A DNA stretch of 64,000 nucleotides from JBNGOQ01 sp050589645 (GCF_050589645.1 NZ_JBNGOQ010000001.1:310001-374000), one strand, 5' to 3'. Positions 45,004-53,348 are shown, counted from the stretch's first letter. Notes: a model not told the origin generated them from the sequence alone. Numbers and translations: made by a program.

Positions 45004-45211
45004 TCTTCTGATTTTTCCACTATCAATTCTACAAATTCCGCATCTCTTAAAAGTCCAATAATAAAGTCAAATTCTTCCTTTCCAAATATTTTCTCAAGTT
45101 TTTCAGTTCCGACAATTTCAATTATACAATCTCTTGGAAAGCCAGGTCCTTCTGCTGTAATTGCATCATTAAATGCGTCAAGATTTTTTCCAAAATATTT
45201 TGCAGATTCAG
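45000..45211 (-). pseudogene. barstar-like gene without intact start
   Basis: The frame ending at TGA 45000-45002 encodes a barstar-like sequence: SESAKYFGKNLDAFNDAI, then GFPRDCIIEIVGTEKLEKIF and ending LIVEKSEE. Upstream in that frame there is a TAG and no Met; an ATG at ~45225 leads into MKNELGN and then a stop in another phase. A one-base change or loss explains this. The matching helix is that of barstar (YYGxNLDALWDCL). Confidence 0.55.
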
Positions 45212-45263
45212 AGTCAATTTCCTAATTCATTTTTCATAAGCTAATAGTACGCTGAGCAATCGT

Positions 45264-45557
45264 TTATTTGAACTTTACAAAGGTTACATTTTCATTTTCT
45301 TCTAATATCTCCAAAACCCTCTTTAAGAATCCAGGGTCCAAATGTCTTTCGCTAACACTAAAATTCTTCCATTTAAGAATAAACTTTTCTCCATAATCAT
45401 AACATCCAAATCCTCCTCTTAAAACATCATTAAATGCATTTAAGTTCCTTCCAATCTTCCAAGTTAAACCACTAGTAAGTACTTTTTCAATTTCATTATA
45501 GAATACCTTTTCACTTTTAATTCGAGTTCCGTTGATAACATACTCTGTTTTCATCAT
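45264..45557 (-). CDS. barstar-like protein, 97 aa
   Basis: TEYVINGTRIKSEKVFYNEIEKVL then GRNLNAFNDVLRGGFGCYDYGEKF follows the barstar pattern, strand then helix with a NL(N/D)AFND core. The C-terminal KFK and stop are encoded by AAGTTCAAATAA, part of the shared leader motif. A second start at Met2 (45554) is equally good. It is followed by a decayed second barstar-like frame, so this is a tandem inhibitor pair without a recognisable RNase. Confidence 0.68.
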   Translation of the reverse strand: MMKTEYVINGTRIKSEKVFYNEIEKVLTSGLTWKIGRNLNAFNDVLRGGFGCYDYGEKFILKWKNFSVSERHLDPGFLKRVLEILEENENVTFVKFK

Positions 45558-45569
45558 TCATTTAGGCTT

Positions 45570-45818
45570 TTACTTGTTATCATCTTGGTAGCAACATAAG
45601 AAATAATCATACCTATCGGTAAGGAACTTGTAGCCAAGGCTTTCAAAGTATGATTTTATTTTTCCTTCAATCTTATATCCATTGTAAAGCAACGGGTCAT
45701 TTTCTGTATTGTCAAGATGTTTTTTAGCAGCTTCCAGGTCAAAACTTTCGATTTCAATTTCTTCGTAAATGTAATCTGAAGCTTTTTCGAATACATCAAA
45801 TTGTCTTACTATGTTCAT
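45570..45818 (-). CDS. hypothetical protein, 82 aa
   Basis: A small acidic protein (MNIVRQFDVFEKASDYIYEE, then LYNGYKIEGKIKSYFESLGYKF). It lies 12 bp upstream of the barstar-like gene in the same direction, probably the first gene of that unit. The size and acidity are like immunity proteins; family not recognised. Confidence 0.58.
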   Translation of the reverse strand: MNIVRQFDVFEKASDYIYEEIEIESFDLEAAKKHLDNTENDPLLYNGYKIEGKIKSYFESLGYKFLTDRYDYFLCCYQDDNK

Positions 45819-45837
45819 CTATTTCTTTCTTTGAACT

Positions 45838-45911
45838 TTAACGGTCATGGCTATGATTACGTCTCGCTAAGGCGTGATGAACCTGCCTGCAGGTTATAGC
45901 CCTGGTTAGGC
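45838..45911 (-). repeat. cassette-junction palindrome (45.8 kb), best match to integron attC
   Basis: In gene orientation the site begins GCCTAAC, which fits attC R'' (RYYYAAC), and ends GTTAAAG, close to R' (GTTRRRY). The arms GGGCTATAACC and tcATAGCCatg pair with extra unpaired bases, and cctgcctgcagg is a central stem. The TAA of the upstream gene (45906-45908) lies within GCCTAAC. Confidence 0.7.
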
Positions 45912-46766
45912 CTCGTTATTTTTTTCATTCAATTTAAATCTATTCATTGTTTTGTCAATATCAGTTGCGCCTAGTTTTCTTGCTATTTCTAATTCCTCTT
46001 TAGCTTTGCTTTTTTTTCCTTGCGTCAAGTAAATCAATCCTCTTGTCCTATAGGCTTCGGCAAAATCCGATTTTAATTCAATTGACTTGTTGACATATTT
46101 CAGACTTTTGGCAAAGAAATTTAATAAAAAGAAATTTACTCCAATATGGTGATTTACTTTGTAATTCTCTTCGAAATATTTTTTGACACTTAGATGTAAA
46201 ACCAAAGCTTTAATAAATTTTTTGTTTTTCATGTAGCTGAATGCTAAACACGCTTTAATTTCGTTTAATAGTAATTTTTCTTTTAGAGCTATCTTGAAAT
46301 TTTTAATCGCCTTTTTGTGTTCATTTAACTCTTGTAGAGAAATTGCCTTTGGGAAATATGCATAGTATGCTTTTTCATCTCTTTTTATTATCTCATCAGC
46401 AAACCAAATTGATTCATGAAACTTCCTTTCATGGACATGATTACAACTTGCTATATACTGCATTAAATTCAATTCCAGTTCGGAGAGTTCTATTTCGTTA
46501 AGAGAATCAATAATGGAATTTGATTCCACAGTTTTTTTAGCGGAACAATAAAATAACGCTTTCATGATTAAAAGGAACGGAACATCCGGCAAGAATTGAA
46601 TCGCTTTGTTAATATCTCGCGTTGCCTTATTGGGTTTATTGGATTCCCAACTTTTAAGAGCTTTTTCAGTTTGGTCAAAACAATAAACTCTGAGGTCTTC
46701 TTTAACCAAAGTGTTTTCTAAAACTTGATTTGCTAACTTTTTGAATATGGAATTATTTATTAGCAA
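45906..46766 (-). CDS. cytosolic TPR protein, 286 aa
   Basis: No signal peptide. Helical repeats throughout, clearest at ~150-270: NEHKKAIKNFKIALKEKLLL, then KSLKYVNKSIELKSDFAEAYRTRGLIYLTQGKKSKAKEELEIARKLG split over two TPR units. It is probably a protein-protein adaptor; no partner domain is attached. Its stop codon is embedded in the junction. Confidence 0.7.
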   Translation of the reverse strand: MLINNSIFKKLANQVLENTLVKEDLRVYCFDQTEKALKSWESNKPNKATRDINKAIQFLPDVPFLLIMKALFYCSAKKTVESNSIIDSLNEIELSELELNLMQYIASCNHVHERKFHESIWFADEIIKRDEKAYYAYFPKAISLQELNEHKKAIKNFKIALKEKLLLNEIKACLAFSYMKNKKFIKALVLHLSVKKYFEENYKVNHHIGVNFFLLNFFAKSLKYVNKSIELKSDFAEAYRTRGLIYLTQGKKSKAKEELEIARKLGATDIDKTMNRFKLNEKNNEA

Positions 46767-46824
46767 TGAAATTAGTTTTAATGAGGTCTAACGGTTTCGC
46801 ATAACCGTCAATTATGTGTTTAAG

Positions 46825-46932
46825 TTATTCTTTTTCTTCTGAACAGGTATTTCTTGAATTTAAACTTTGGCTTTTTGAAAATAGTTCTCCAAATCGAGCC
46901 ATAAATCTATCTAATCGTCCCACTGATTGTAT
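46825..46932 (-). pseudogene. 3' gene remnant
   Basis: A 35-codon open stretch ending TAA at 46825 reads SVGRLDRFMARFGELFSK then ...RNTCSEEKE, placed directly before a junction-like palindrome (ctaacggtttcgcataaccg) as if it were the tail of a lost cassette gene. It could also be a 25-aa ORF from its internal Met. Confidence 0.3.
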
Positions 46933-46970
46933 TCAGTATGAGATGAAAAATGGTATATCCAATTATCTCG

Positions 46971-47384
46971 TCAATCATCAATACTAAATTCCCGTTTTAC
47001 ATATTGATTTTCCCAGTAATATAGATTCTTTCCTTTAACATTGCCGAAATCTAGGGGAATTACTGTGTCCAAATTCATTCGTTTTATATTTAATTTGATG
47101 GATTGATTATCTTTTAATAGCGTATCTCCAACTTGGATAAAGTCAAATAACTGTAGACTTTGAAAGGTCAAATCCTTTCTATTTATTCCAAATACTTCGT
47201 GTTCTATTTTTATTATGTGTCTGTTATGGTCATTGTTATCAATGTACTTTGCTATAACAATTCCGTTATACTTGGAATGGTATTCATCGTAAACGTGTTT
47301 GTCAAATTTTTCCTTTTGGGTTCTATTGTCACAAGCGATGATTATGAAAAAGAAAATAATTGGAAAGAATAATTTTACGTCCAT
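46971..47384 (-). CDS. small lipoprotein, 137 aa
   Basis: The start is ATG 47384, where the signal peptide begins (MDVKLFFPIIFFFIIIAC, Cys18 as lipid anchor); the longer frame reads into the junction. The mature part is short and mixed (YNGIVIAKYIDNNDHNRHIIKIE, then DFIQVGDTLLKDNQSIKLNI), with an OB/beta-strand look shared by many short Bacteroidota lipoproteins. Function unknown. Confidence 0.65.
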   Translation of the reverse strand: MDVKLFFPIIFFFIIIACDNRTQKEKFDKHVYDEYHSKYNGIVIAKYIDNNDHNRHIIKIEHEVFGINRKDLTFQSLQLFDFIQVGDTLLKDNQSIKLNIKRMNLDTVIPLDFGNVKGKNLYYWENQYVKREFSIDD

Positions 47385-47403
47385 TCGGGTTACAAAATGT
47401 TTT

Positions 47404-47525
47404 ATAACGGTCTCGGCTATTATTTTGGTGTGCCACAAAACCCTGCCTGCCTATTTACCTGCCTGCCCGCCTTTGGAGGGCAGGCAGGCACAATGGGTTA
47501 TAGCCATCATATGCCAGGTGTTGGC
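47404..47525 (-). repeat. cassette-junction palindrome (47.4 kb)
   Basis: The left end is ataacggtctcggctattatt, then ttttggtgtgccacaaaacc, a long cctgcctgcc...ggcaggcaggca stem, and right end gggttatagccatcat. Its left half is nearly identical to the 43.9-kb site. Confidence 0.75.
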
Positions 47526-47526
47526 T

Positions 47527-48042
47527 CTATAGTTCACTCTCTTTTAAGTCTTTAGCTAAACTTGCAATTTTTAATTTTTTATTCCGCTTTAAATATTCTA
47601 AATCAGCTGAATTGTCGATCATTAACTGACGGTTATAATAGTTTATATGTTCAAGAATTGCGAAAAAATTGGCTAACATTCCCCACAAAATCAAGTTTTC
47701 AGGTATAGTTCCCCAGTCATTTTGATACAATTGAATTGCAAATATTATTGGAATCAGACCAATTAATATCAAATTTATTTTTTTGGAATTCCTGAAAATA
47801 TTTAGATTTTTTTCTTGACTGAAGGGCTTGTTCATTAATCTATATAACTTTAATTTCCAATAGTGTTGACCTTGAATTAGTATTATTATACAAACTAAAA
47901 TTCCGTACAATAGAAAAAATATATCTACAAATGAGTTATTAAGGATTAGATAAACCAATATCGCTGGGAAAGTTACAAAAGCATGAAATCTTTCCATAGG
48001 ATAATAACTCTTTAGTCTTTTAATCAGTTTTTGCTTGCTCAT
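47527..48042 (-). CDS. membrane protein, 171 aa
   Basis: The start is ATG 48042 (MSKQKLIKRL); the longer frame from 48084 would be encoded by the repeat element shared with 53062-53140, so it is unlikely. Four helices: AFVTFPAILVYLILN, IFFLLYGILVCIIILI, INLILIGLIPIIFAI and ILWGMLANFFAILEHI. A basic C-terminus follows (KRNKKLKIASLAKDL). Family not recognised. Confidence 0.6.
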   Translation of the reverse strand: MSKQKLIKRLKSYYPMERFHAFVTFPAILVYLILNNSFVDIFFLLYGILVCIIILIQGQHYWKLKLYRLMNKPFSQEKNLNIFRNSKKINLILIGLIPIIFAIQLYQNDWGTIPENLILWGMLANFFAILEHINYYNRQLMIDNSADLEYLKRNKKLKIASLAKDLKESEL

Positions 48043-48070
48043 ATTAATTTTCCGGCTTACATCTTTTTTT

Positions 48071-48130
48071 CGGCTTGTCGACAACTAACTTATGTCCATG
48101 CTATACCACATGAAAATACTACTTTTTGGA
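48071..48130 (-). repeat. type-A junction element A4
   Basis: cggcttgtcgacaactaact through aaaatactactttttggatg is shared almost exactly with 53068-53130. The right side runs into the R1 gene-tail repeat. Confidence 0.8.
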
Positions 48131-48181
48131 TGAAAACCAGTGATTTAAGGCATCATGTCAGTGCCGGTCAACAAACCCACC

Positions 48182-48246
48182 AAAATGTTTTTGACGAGAG
48201 CGAATATGAACGGGCCTGGACGCAGCCGGTGGTGGTGGGTGAGTAG
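48182..48246 (+). pseudogene. direct repeat R1: PHP-gene 3' end fragment
   Basis: It encodes, in the plus frame ending TAG 48244-48246, NVFDESEYERAWTQPVVVGE relative to the intact gene's NVFDESEHERAWTQPVVE (one codon reads Met rather than Asn/Val by frame at its left end). Upstream 48122-48182 also matches R2 (54755-54816). No start codon or catalytic part is present. Confidence 0.85.
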
Positions 48247-49134
48247 TTATCGTTCTATGTTTAAGAATGTTTTTGCATTTTCGTATAAGATCATCTTTTT
48301 TTCTTCTTCAGTTAAGAAATCCATGCTGTTAAGAAATTCTATGGATTTAGATATGGCTTCCGGCCATACCATTTGATCTGAACCAAACATAACCCGATCT
48401 AATACTCTTGCATTTTTAGCCAATTTAAGCAGTCGTATAGCATAGTCATTAACTATTGGATCGACCCATAATAAAACACCAAGATCAATATATAGATGTC
48501 TATAAAGTGATAACATTCTTATTGCATGTTCAAAAAAAACTTCACCGCCATGCATTAGGTAAACCTTTAGTTTTGGATATTTTACTAAGACGTCCTCGAT
48601 AAGAAGCGGATCTCCCAGGGAAATTCTAAATTTTGGGCAGCAATTATATGGAGTCATAGGAGGTCCTCCTCCAGTATGATAGGCGACAGGAACCTCATAT
48701 TTCTCACAAAGTTGTAAATAAGGAGCATAGATTGGATCATTAAGTGTTCGACCAAAATAAACTCCTGATATTTCTCCAAAAACTTCTATTTTACCTTCTA
48801 TTATTAATTTCTCAAATTTATCGATGGAAATTAATTCCTCATCATCCATATATCCAGGGATAAACCTTGCATCGGCCGAAACATATTTTTCAACGCTTTC
48901 CATAGAAGTCCCACTTACTACAGCGAATTCAATTTTATGTTTATCTAATAAAGCAATGGTCTGTTGTAAATGTTCGTCTGCAGTTTTAGGTGATTGAATG
49001 CCTGTTGGATGCTGAAATCCTCCCCAATAATCAAAAGAAGAATAACTATGAACATGAACATCAATTATTTGAGCTTGAACTATTGTCAGGCTAAATAAAA
49101 ATGAGAAGGCCAGAAATAATATTTTGTAATTCAT
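48247..49134 (-). CDS. secreted amidohydrolase-2-family protein
   Basis: This 295-aa protein has a Sec signal peptide (MNYKILFLAFSFLFSLTIVQA). The metal-binding start QIIDVHVHSY (HxH) follows. Later VPVAYHTGGGPPM and VYLMHGGEVFFEHA carry further His ligands, and DRVMFGSDQMVWPE has the terminal catalytic Asp of the TIM-barrel Amidohydro_2 family (decarboxylases and lactone hydrolases). Substrate unknown. Its stop abuts the R1 gene-tail fragment on the other strand (48246/48247). Confidence 0.85.
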   Translation of the reverse strand: MNYKILFLAFSFLFSLTIVQAQIIDVHVHSYSSFDYWGGFQHPTGIQSPKTADEHLQQTIALLDKHKIEFAVVSGTSMESVEKYVSADARFIPGYMDDEELISIDKFEKLIIEGKIEVFGEISGVYFGRTLNDPIYAPYLQLCEKYEVPVAYHTGGGPPMTPYNCCPKFRISLGDPLLIEDVLVKYPKLKVYLMHGGEVFFEHAIRMLSLYRHLYIDLGVLLWVDPIVNDYAIRLLKLAKNARVLDRVMFGSDQMVWPEAISKSIEFLNSMDFLTEEEKKMILYENAKTFLNIER

Positions 49135-49156
49135 GGTAAATGTGGATTTAATTACT

Positions 49157-49223
49157 CACAACGGAAAGTGTATGGTGCGGTAGTTATCCCTTAGGGTAGC
49201 TATGCACTATAAACAATGTTGGC
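49157..49223 (-). repeat. cassette-junction palindrome (49.2 kb)
   Basis: The left end is acaacggaaagtgtatggtgc and the right end tgcactataaacaatgttggc; the arms are imperfect inverse complements. A short form without the GC-rich centre. Confidence 0.65.
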
Positions 49224-49231
49224 TGTTGGTA

Positions 49232-50230
49232 TTAGTTATTATCATTTTCAATGTTTTCAACTAAACTCATAAATGCTTGCATGTAGATGCTATATTCTTT
49301 GTCAGTCGCTGATTTCAAGCCTTTTTTGGCATACTTAGCTGCATTCTCCTTATTACCTAATCTTCTTTCAATTAAACTTAATCCGTAATAACTTCTACAC
49401 ATAACAATTCGTTGACCTAATTCTTCGGATAAATACATAGCTTTATCAAAATAACTCTTTGCTTTGAGAGTTTCATCAATATCAAAATAATATTGTCCTA
49501 AATTACATAGTGAATGCGCTTCTGTATAATTACTATTAATTTGTTTTCCATAATTGTATGCGCGGGTATAATGGAATAATGCTGAATCCAATTTGCCATT
49601 TCTCATTAGCTCTGCTGCTTTATGAGTATCGTTCCTAATCATTCCAGCAGTGTCTGAAATCGAAAACGATATCTTTAGTCCTTTTTCAAAATATTGAAGA
49701 CTTTCCTTATTCTGCCCTTGAATTTGTAAAATTGTACCAAGTCTATATAGAACTTTTGATTCAAGTTCAAAAAGTTTTCCCTGCTTTGCCTGAATTAAAG
49801 AAGAATCCAAATAAGCTTTTGAGATATTTAAAGCTTCCTCTTGTTTAAAATAAGCCCATTTGAGATAATTTATATCTCCCAAACCATAATATGCTTCACC
49901 TAAATGTTCTGAATCCGCATTTTTTTTAGAGTTATCTATAACCTTTTTGAAATTAGCTGCAGATAAATCATAGTCTTCCAAAAAAAAATAATTTTGCCCT
50001 AAAACCAGATAATAATATGAGTTTTGCTTGTCAGAGGTCGTTTTTTGTAGTTCAATGTTTGCAATATCAATTGCATCTTTCCAATTACCTTGAATTGAAA
50101 GTCTTTCGATAATAGGTTTAAAACTTGATTTATTTTTAATGTCACTTGAAGAATTGGTATTACACGCAATGCAAAGCACAAAAAATAACAGTGGATAGGT
50201 TAGATTAAATTTTTGTAAATAGACTCGCAT
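49232..50230 (-). CDS. TPR lipoprotein, 332 aa
   Basis: Signal peptide II with lipobox LCIAC (Cys23, FVLCIAC). Six or more TPR units span ~35-320 (DYDLSAANFKKVIDNSKKNA, NKESLQYFEKGLKISFSISD, GNKENAAKYAKKGLKSATD). Such repeats also precede kinase domains in Bacteroidota sensors, but none is attached here. It is probably an envelope scaffold. Confidence 0.75.
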   Translation of the reverse strand: MRVYLQKFNLTYPLLFFVLCIACNTNSSSDIKNKSSFKPIIERLSIQGNWKDAIDIANIELQKTTSDKQNSYYYLVLGQNYFFLEDYDLSAANFKKVIDNSKKNADSEHLGEAYYGLGDINYLKWAYFKQEEALNISKAYLDSSLIQAKQGKLFELESKVLYRLGTILQIQGQNKESLQYFEKGLKISFSISDTAGMIRNDTHKAAELMRNGKLDSALFHYTRAYNYGKQINSNYTEAHSLCNLGQYYFDIDETLKAKSYFDKAMYLSEELGQRIVMCRSYYGLSLIERRLGNKENAAKYAKKGLKSATDKEYSIYMQAFMSLVENIENDNN

Positions 50231-50292
50231 AATATTTCCGATTTATTTGTTTAATTTCTCATTGTCTGGTTTTACTTACAGCCAACTACCTG

Positions 50293-50326
50293 AATAAAGC
50301 GCGTTTTTAATGCGCTTTATTTTTTG
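50293..50326 (-). terminator. terminator hairpin between VOC and TPR genes
   Basis: AATAAAGCGC and GCGCTTTATT form a 10-bp stem with a 9-nt loop, just 3' of the VOC gene stop at 50341. T-rich flanks lie on both sides, with the stronger T run on the plus strand. Confidence 0.65.
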
Positions 50327-50340
50327 TTGTGTGTAGGCTT

Positions 50341-50763
50341 TTATTTTTCATTGCTCCATGGATTGTATGAACCAAAGTTCCATAGGTGCCCCTCTGGATC
50401 TTGACAACTGTATCCTCGACCACCATAATCCTCGTCTTTGATATCTAATATTATCTTTGCTCCACCTGCAATCGCCCTTTGATAATGTTTATCTATTTCT
50501 TCAACAACAATATATGGGGCTTGTGTATTAAATCCATTAAGATCTTTTGGTGTCTTTACGAATTTACCATACCCATTATCATTTTCAGAACCCAACATAA
50601 TCATAGCATTGCCAAAACTTAGCTGTGCATGAGCGATGGTTTCGTCTTCACCTGGCACGATCAAATGCTTTTCAAATCCGAAAGCATTACATAGCCATTC
50701 GATTGCTTTCAAGGCATCCTTGTATCTCATTGTTGGAATTACAACAGAGCCATTTTGTTTCAT
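50341..50763 (-). CDS. VOC/glyoxalase-fold protein
   Basis: This 140-aa protein has two beta-alpha-beta-beta-beta modules: VVIPTMRYKDALKAIEWLCNAFGFEKHL and APYIVVEEIDKHYQRAIAGGAKI, then GYSCQDPEGHLWNFGSYNP, the typical DPEGHLW end with the metal-ligand Glu/His region. This resembles the PhnB/glyoxalase-like group. Substrate not predictable. Single-gene unit with a terminator after it. Confidence 0.88.
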   Translation of the reverse strand: MKQNGSVVIPTMRYKDALKAIEWLCNAFGFEKHLIVPGEDETIAHAQLSFGNAMIMLGSENDNGYGKFVKTPKDLNGFNTQAPYIVVEEIDKHYQRAIAGGAKIILDIKDEDYGGRGYSCQDPEGHLWNFGSYNPWSNEK

Positions 50764-50795
50764 TTTGTTTCAATTTTGTTATTGTTTTTAGCTTG

Positions 50796-50858
50796 CACAT
50801 AACGGTCCTAGCTATGAACCCTGCCTGCTGGCAGGCAGGTTATAGCCATTGTTGTACA
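50796..50858 (-). repeat. cassette-junction palindrome (50.8 kb), compact type
   Basis: cacataacggtcctagctatg ... cctgcctgctggcaggcagg ... ttatagccattgttgtac. The arms pair over the whole site except for an unpaired GTCCTA block, the kind of bulge seen as extrahelical bases in integron attC sites. Confidence 0.78.
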
Positions 50859-50865
50859 CCGTTTT

Positions 50866-51144
50866 TTATTCCGCGTTACTCATTTTAATTTCGGTAATTG
50901 TTCCCTCTACTACTTTTGTAATATCGGAAAGCGGTAATTGAAACCAAAATTCAGTACCATTATCATTATAGAAACTAAAAGTAAATTCTTTTTCTGTTCC
51001 ATCGAATCCGCCACAATATTGTTCCGTTTGGAATTGGTCGCTACTTTCAATTAGACTCCAATCGTTTAAGTCTAGATTTTCTTTTAAAATCTGCTCACAA
51101 ATTGAAATAAATTCAGAATCTATTTTATGCTTAATTTCCATCAT
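50866..51144 (-). CDS. hypothetical protein, 92 aa
   Basis: A small acidic protein (MMEIKHKIDSEFISICEQIL, CGGFDGTEKEFTFSFYNDNG, FWFQLPLSDITKVVEGTI). The strand-rich acidic sequence resembles immunity proteins. The stop is 8 bp from the junction palindrome. Family not recognised. Confidence 0.58.
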   Translation of the reverse strand: MMEIKHKIDSEFISICEQILKENLDLNDWSLIESSDQFQTEQYCGGFDGTEKEFTFSFYNDNGTEFWFQLPLSDITKVVEGTITEIKMSNAE

Positions 51145-51201
51145 TCAAAATTTGATTGACGTAAGCTCTGTGTTTTTTAAATCCATTTTTTTCAGCGTGT
51201 T

Positions 51202-51290
51202 GGCAACTACCGATTATCCTGACTAATAAGACATGAAAATACTACTTTTTTGGGGGAAACCGGCGAGAGGGTTATGGTTGTAGCTAGCTA
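51202..51290 (-). repeat. junction with type-A left arm (A5)
   Basis: The left arm GGCAACTACCGATTATCCTG, then tgaaaatactacttttttgg, and right end gggttatggttgtagctagc. The type-A core is shortened here. Confidence 0.65.
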
Positions 51291-51297
51291 CGGTACG

Positions 51298-51897
51298 TTA
51301 TTTTATTTTTGACTCAATAAAAATTCGTCCGTTCAAAGGTGTCCAAATTTCAATGGAATAATCGTTTTCGGTTCTAATTCGCTGAAGTTCGAATATTTCG
51401 GCACTTGTCAAATCTCCCCAATATTTTAGCGGAATTTCTTTTATTGTTCCAAATAGTAATTTGTCTCCGCCTTCGCAGGCCGTATCAATATGTAATTCAG
51501 TCGGTTCAAAAGTCAATTCGTATTTTAGTTCACCTTTATCGGTATAGAATTTCCATGGTCCGGTCCGATAATAGTGGAAAGACCTGCACGCTCCACCAGT
51601 ACAACAACTTATGTAAGAGCCTAATCGGTAATCTCCTTCCATTTTTAGATTTCCATTTTCATGGTATTCTTTCCAGTAACCAACCTTTAAGTTGCTCACT
51701 CCATACTTACTTACTGCGACTGCTCCTTTTCCCAATAGAATTTCATTTTGCTTTAATTCTATGATTGTATCTTGTTTTGAAAGCCCTTCTTTTAATTCGC
51801 CATACAGCTTATCGTCAGAAATATAGATAGCATCTTCTTGTCCAATTGCTATTTGGCATTGAAACAATAGAAGTGATAAATAGATTACAATTCTCAT
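51298..51897 (-). CDS. secreted MORN-like protein with Cys cluster
   Basis: This 199-aa protein has a signal peptide (MRIVIYLSLLLFQCQIAIG). MORN_2-style repeats follow (GYWKEYHENGNLKMEGDYRL, TGPWKFYTDKGELKYELTF) around a cysteine cluster SCCTGGACRSFHYY. It shares this architecture with 14652-15257. Function unknown; possibly metal-binding. Confidence 0.66.
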   Translation of the reverse strand: MRIVIYLSLLLFQCQIAIGQEDAIYISDDKLYGELKEGLSKQDTIIELKQNEILLGKGAVAVSKYGVSNLKVGYWKEYHENGNLKMEGDYRLGSYISCCTGGACRSFHYYRTGPWKFYTDKGELKYELTFEPTELHIDTACEGGDKLLFGTIKEIPLKYWGDLTSAEIFELQRIRTENDYSIEIWTPLNGRIFIESKIK

Positions 51898-51969
51898 TTT
51901 TTACATTATGGCTAACGATTTGATCATGATTCCTTCTTGCTGGTAATAGCCAATGTTGAAAAAGGTTTT

Positions 51970-52479
51970 TTATTCCCTTCGTTTATAATTCAGTCCAGTT
52001 TTAAACCCACAGTACCCCAATAAAATCAGCAGCAATATTTGGACTATGAGCATCGCATTGGAAAAAACCTCAAAATTGTTTTCATATGGTTTGACCCCAG
52101 GTTCAATTTCCGATACAATTTCTTCGGAACTTAAAGGAGGATATATGGTCCAGCCTGAAGTTTGTTGTATCAGCGAATCAACGATTGAATTTACACTTGC
52201 GATAAGTAAAATTAAAAGAATCGTTGCAATCATTAAAATCAGATTTGCAGTCAAATTTTTAAAATTCCGCACTAGTGTTCGGATACTATAAACGCAAAAA
52301 AACATCAAAACAAAAAGTGGAAATAAAAATTGAATGTTTTCAACCACGTAGTATGTGTCATGAACATTCAAGCTAAAAGTCGAGTCAGTTTTAAATCCGT
52401 CAATTCCAAAAATTGCTAGATTCAAAATGAGCACTAAGGTGATTGTTCCAAGCAACCAATAAATTTCTTTTCTTCTCAA
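51970..52479 (-). CDS. membrane protein, 169 aa
   Basis: Four helices: YWLLGTITLVLILNLAIFGID, VENIQFLFPLFVLMFFCVYS, LILMIATILLILLIASVNS and VFSNAMLIVQILLLILLGYCGF. The motif FSLNVHDTYYVVEN resembles cbb3/COX-like DUF segments but is not diagnostic. Family not recognised; single-gene unit. Confidence 0.6.
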   Translation of the reverse strand: MRRKEIYWLLGTITLVLILNLAIFGIDGFKTDSTFSLNVHDTYYVVENIQFLFPLFVLMFFCVYSIRTLVRNFKNLTANLILMIATILLILLIASVNSIVDSLIQQTSGWTIYPPLSSEEIVSEIEPGVKPYENNFEVFSNAMLIVQILLLILLGYCGFKTGLNYKRRE

Positions 52480-52554
52480 TGTTTAATTAGAATTTCGGTT
52501 TTCAGACATTTCCCCAACAACCTCCACTATAATTCCTGCCTACAGGCTTTTTTG

Positions 52555-53061
52555 TCAGTTATCATATTCTGCAAGCTCAATTTCCTCATCACTTGGTAAC
52601 CAACCATTGTTTATTTTGTCGATCAGTTCGGTCAAATGCTTTTTTACTTTCCGTTTGGTAAAGTCCAAACAGACAACTTTGTCAATTTCTTTATGTGCGT
52701 CGTGAGCTAATGTGGTTGCGAACCAAAATCCTTCGTTGAAATTTTGATGAGCTGTCGTTATTGGTGAAGATTCGTAGTCAAACTCCTGTTTCGTCTGCAT
52801 TTCATAATCAAACGCTCGCCCAGTAATTTCTTCGTCAAAGTATTGTTCGGTCCAATGTGCTAAGGTTCCGGCACTACAAGTATAGGAAACGTTTTTATCC
52901 ATACATATTTTTGCTGCCGGTGGAACTAATTGCTCATCTTCTTTATTCGCAATCGTAAACGCGACCCAATCATTTTTCGGCAATGAAAATTTCCATTCAG
53001 TGTTGTTTCTAATCTGAACGTAATAAATCTTTCTTCTATTGATTCTTCCTATCCGTTCCAT
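52555..53061 (-). CDS. hypothetical protein, 168 aa
   Basis: The start is ATG 53061 (MERIGRINRRKIYYVQIRNN); the seven upstream codons (MSTSRKK) are encoded by the repeat element shared with 48 kb and are not used. A soluble protein with TEQYFDEEITGRAFDYEM and an acidic end (LPSDEEIELAEYDN). No family recognised. Confidence 0.58.
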   Translation of the reverse strand: MERIGRINRRKIYYVQIRNNTEWKFSLPKNDWVAFTIANKEDEQLVPPAAKICMDKNVSYTCSAGTLAHWTEQYFDEEITGRAFDYEMQTKQEFDYESSPITTAHQNFNEGFWFATTLAHDAHKEIDKVVCLDFTKRKVKKHLTELIDKINNGWLPSDEEIELAEYDN

Positions 53062-53067
53062 TTTTTT

Positions 53068-53130
53068 TCGGCTTGTCGACAACTAACTTATGTCCATGCT
53101 ATACCACATGAAAATACTACTTTTTGGATG
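53068..53130 (-). repeat. type-A junction element A6
   Basis: Nearly identical over ~75 bp to 48064-48137, including the cggcttgtcgacaactaac arm and aaaatactactttttggatg. The following sequence to 53348 holds no recognisable gene. Confidence 0.8.
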
Positions 53131-53348
53131 AAAACCGAATCTAGCACCTATAGAAGTATTTGGAGCCTTTATCCTCAACATACGAGCCGCTACCGCATAA
53201 AGACCTTTTAATGGAGCTAGCTGTTGACCAGAAAAATGACAAACATATAAACACAAAGCATTGTGCAGTTAGCATTTGCCAGTATTGGTTCCAAATTTAG
53301 TTTTGTACCAATCTTTCTTTTTCCATTCATTTACATCTCGGAATTCGA

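Noticed and set aside
53083..53348. Short plus-strand ORF (27 codons, MKTESSTYRS start) after the type-A element
   Set aside because: Its start is created by the repeat sequence ggatgaaaacc present at other copies where the frame stops at once; no leader, domain or conservation visible.
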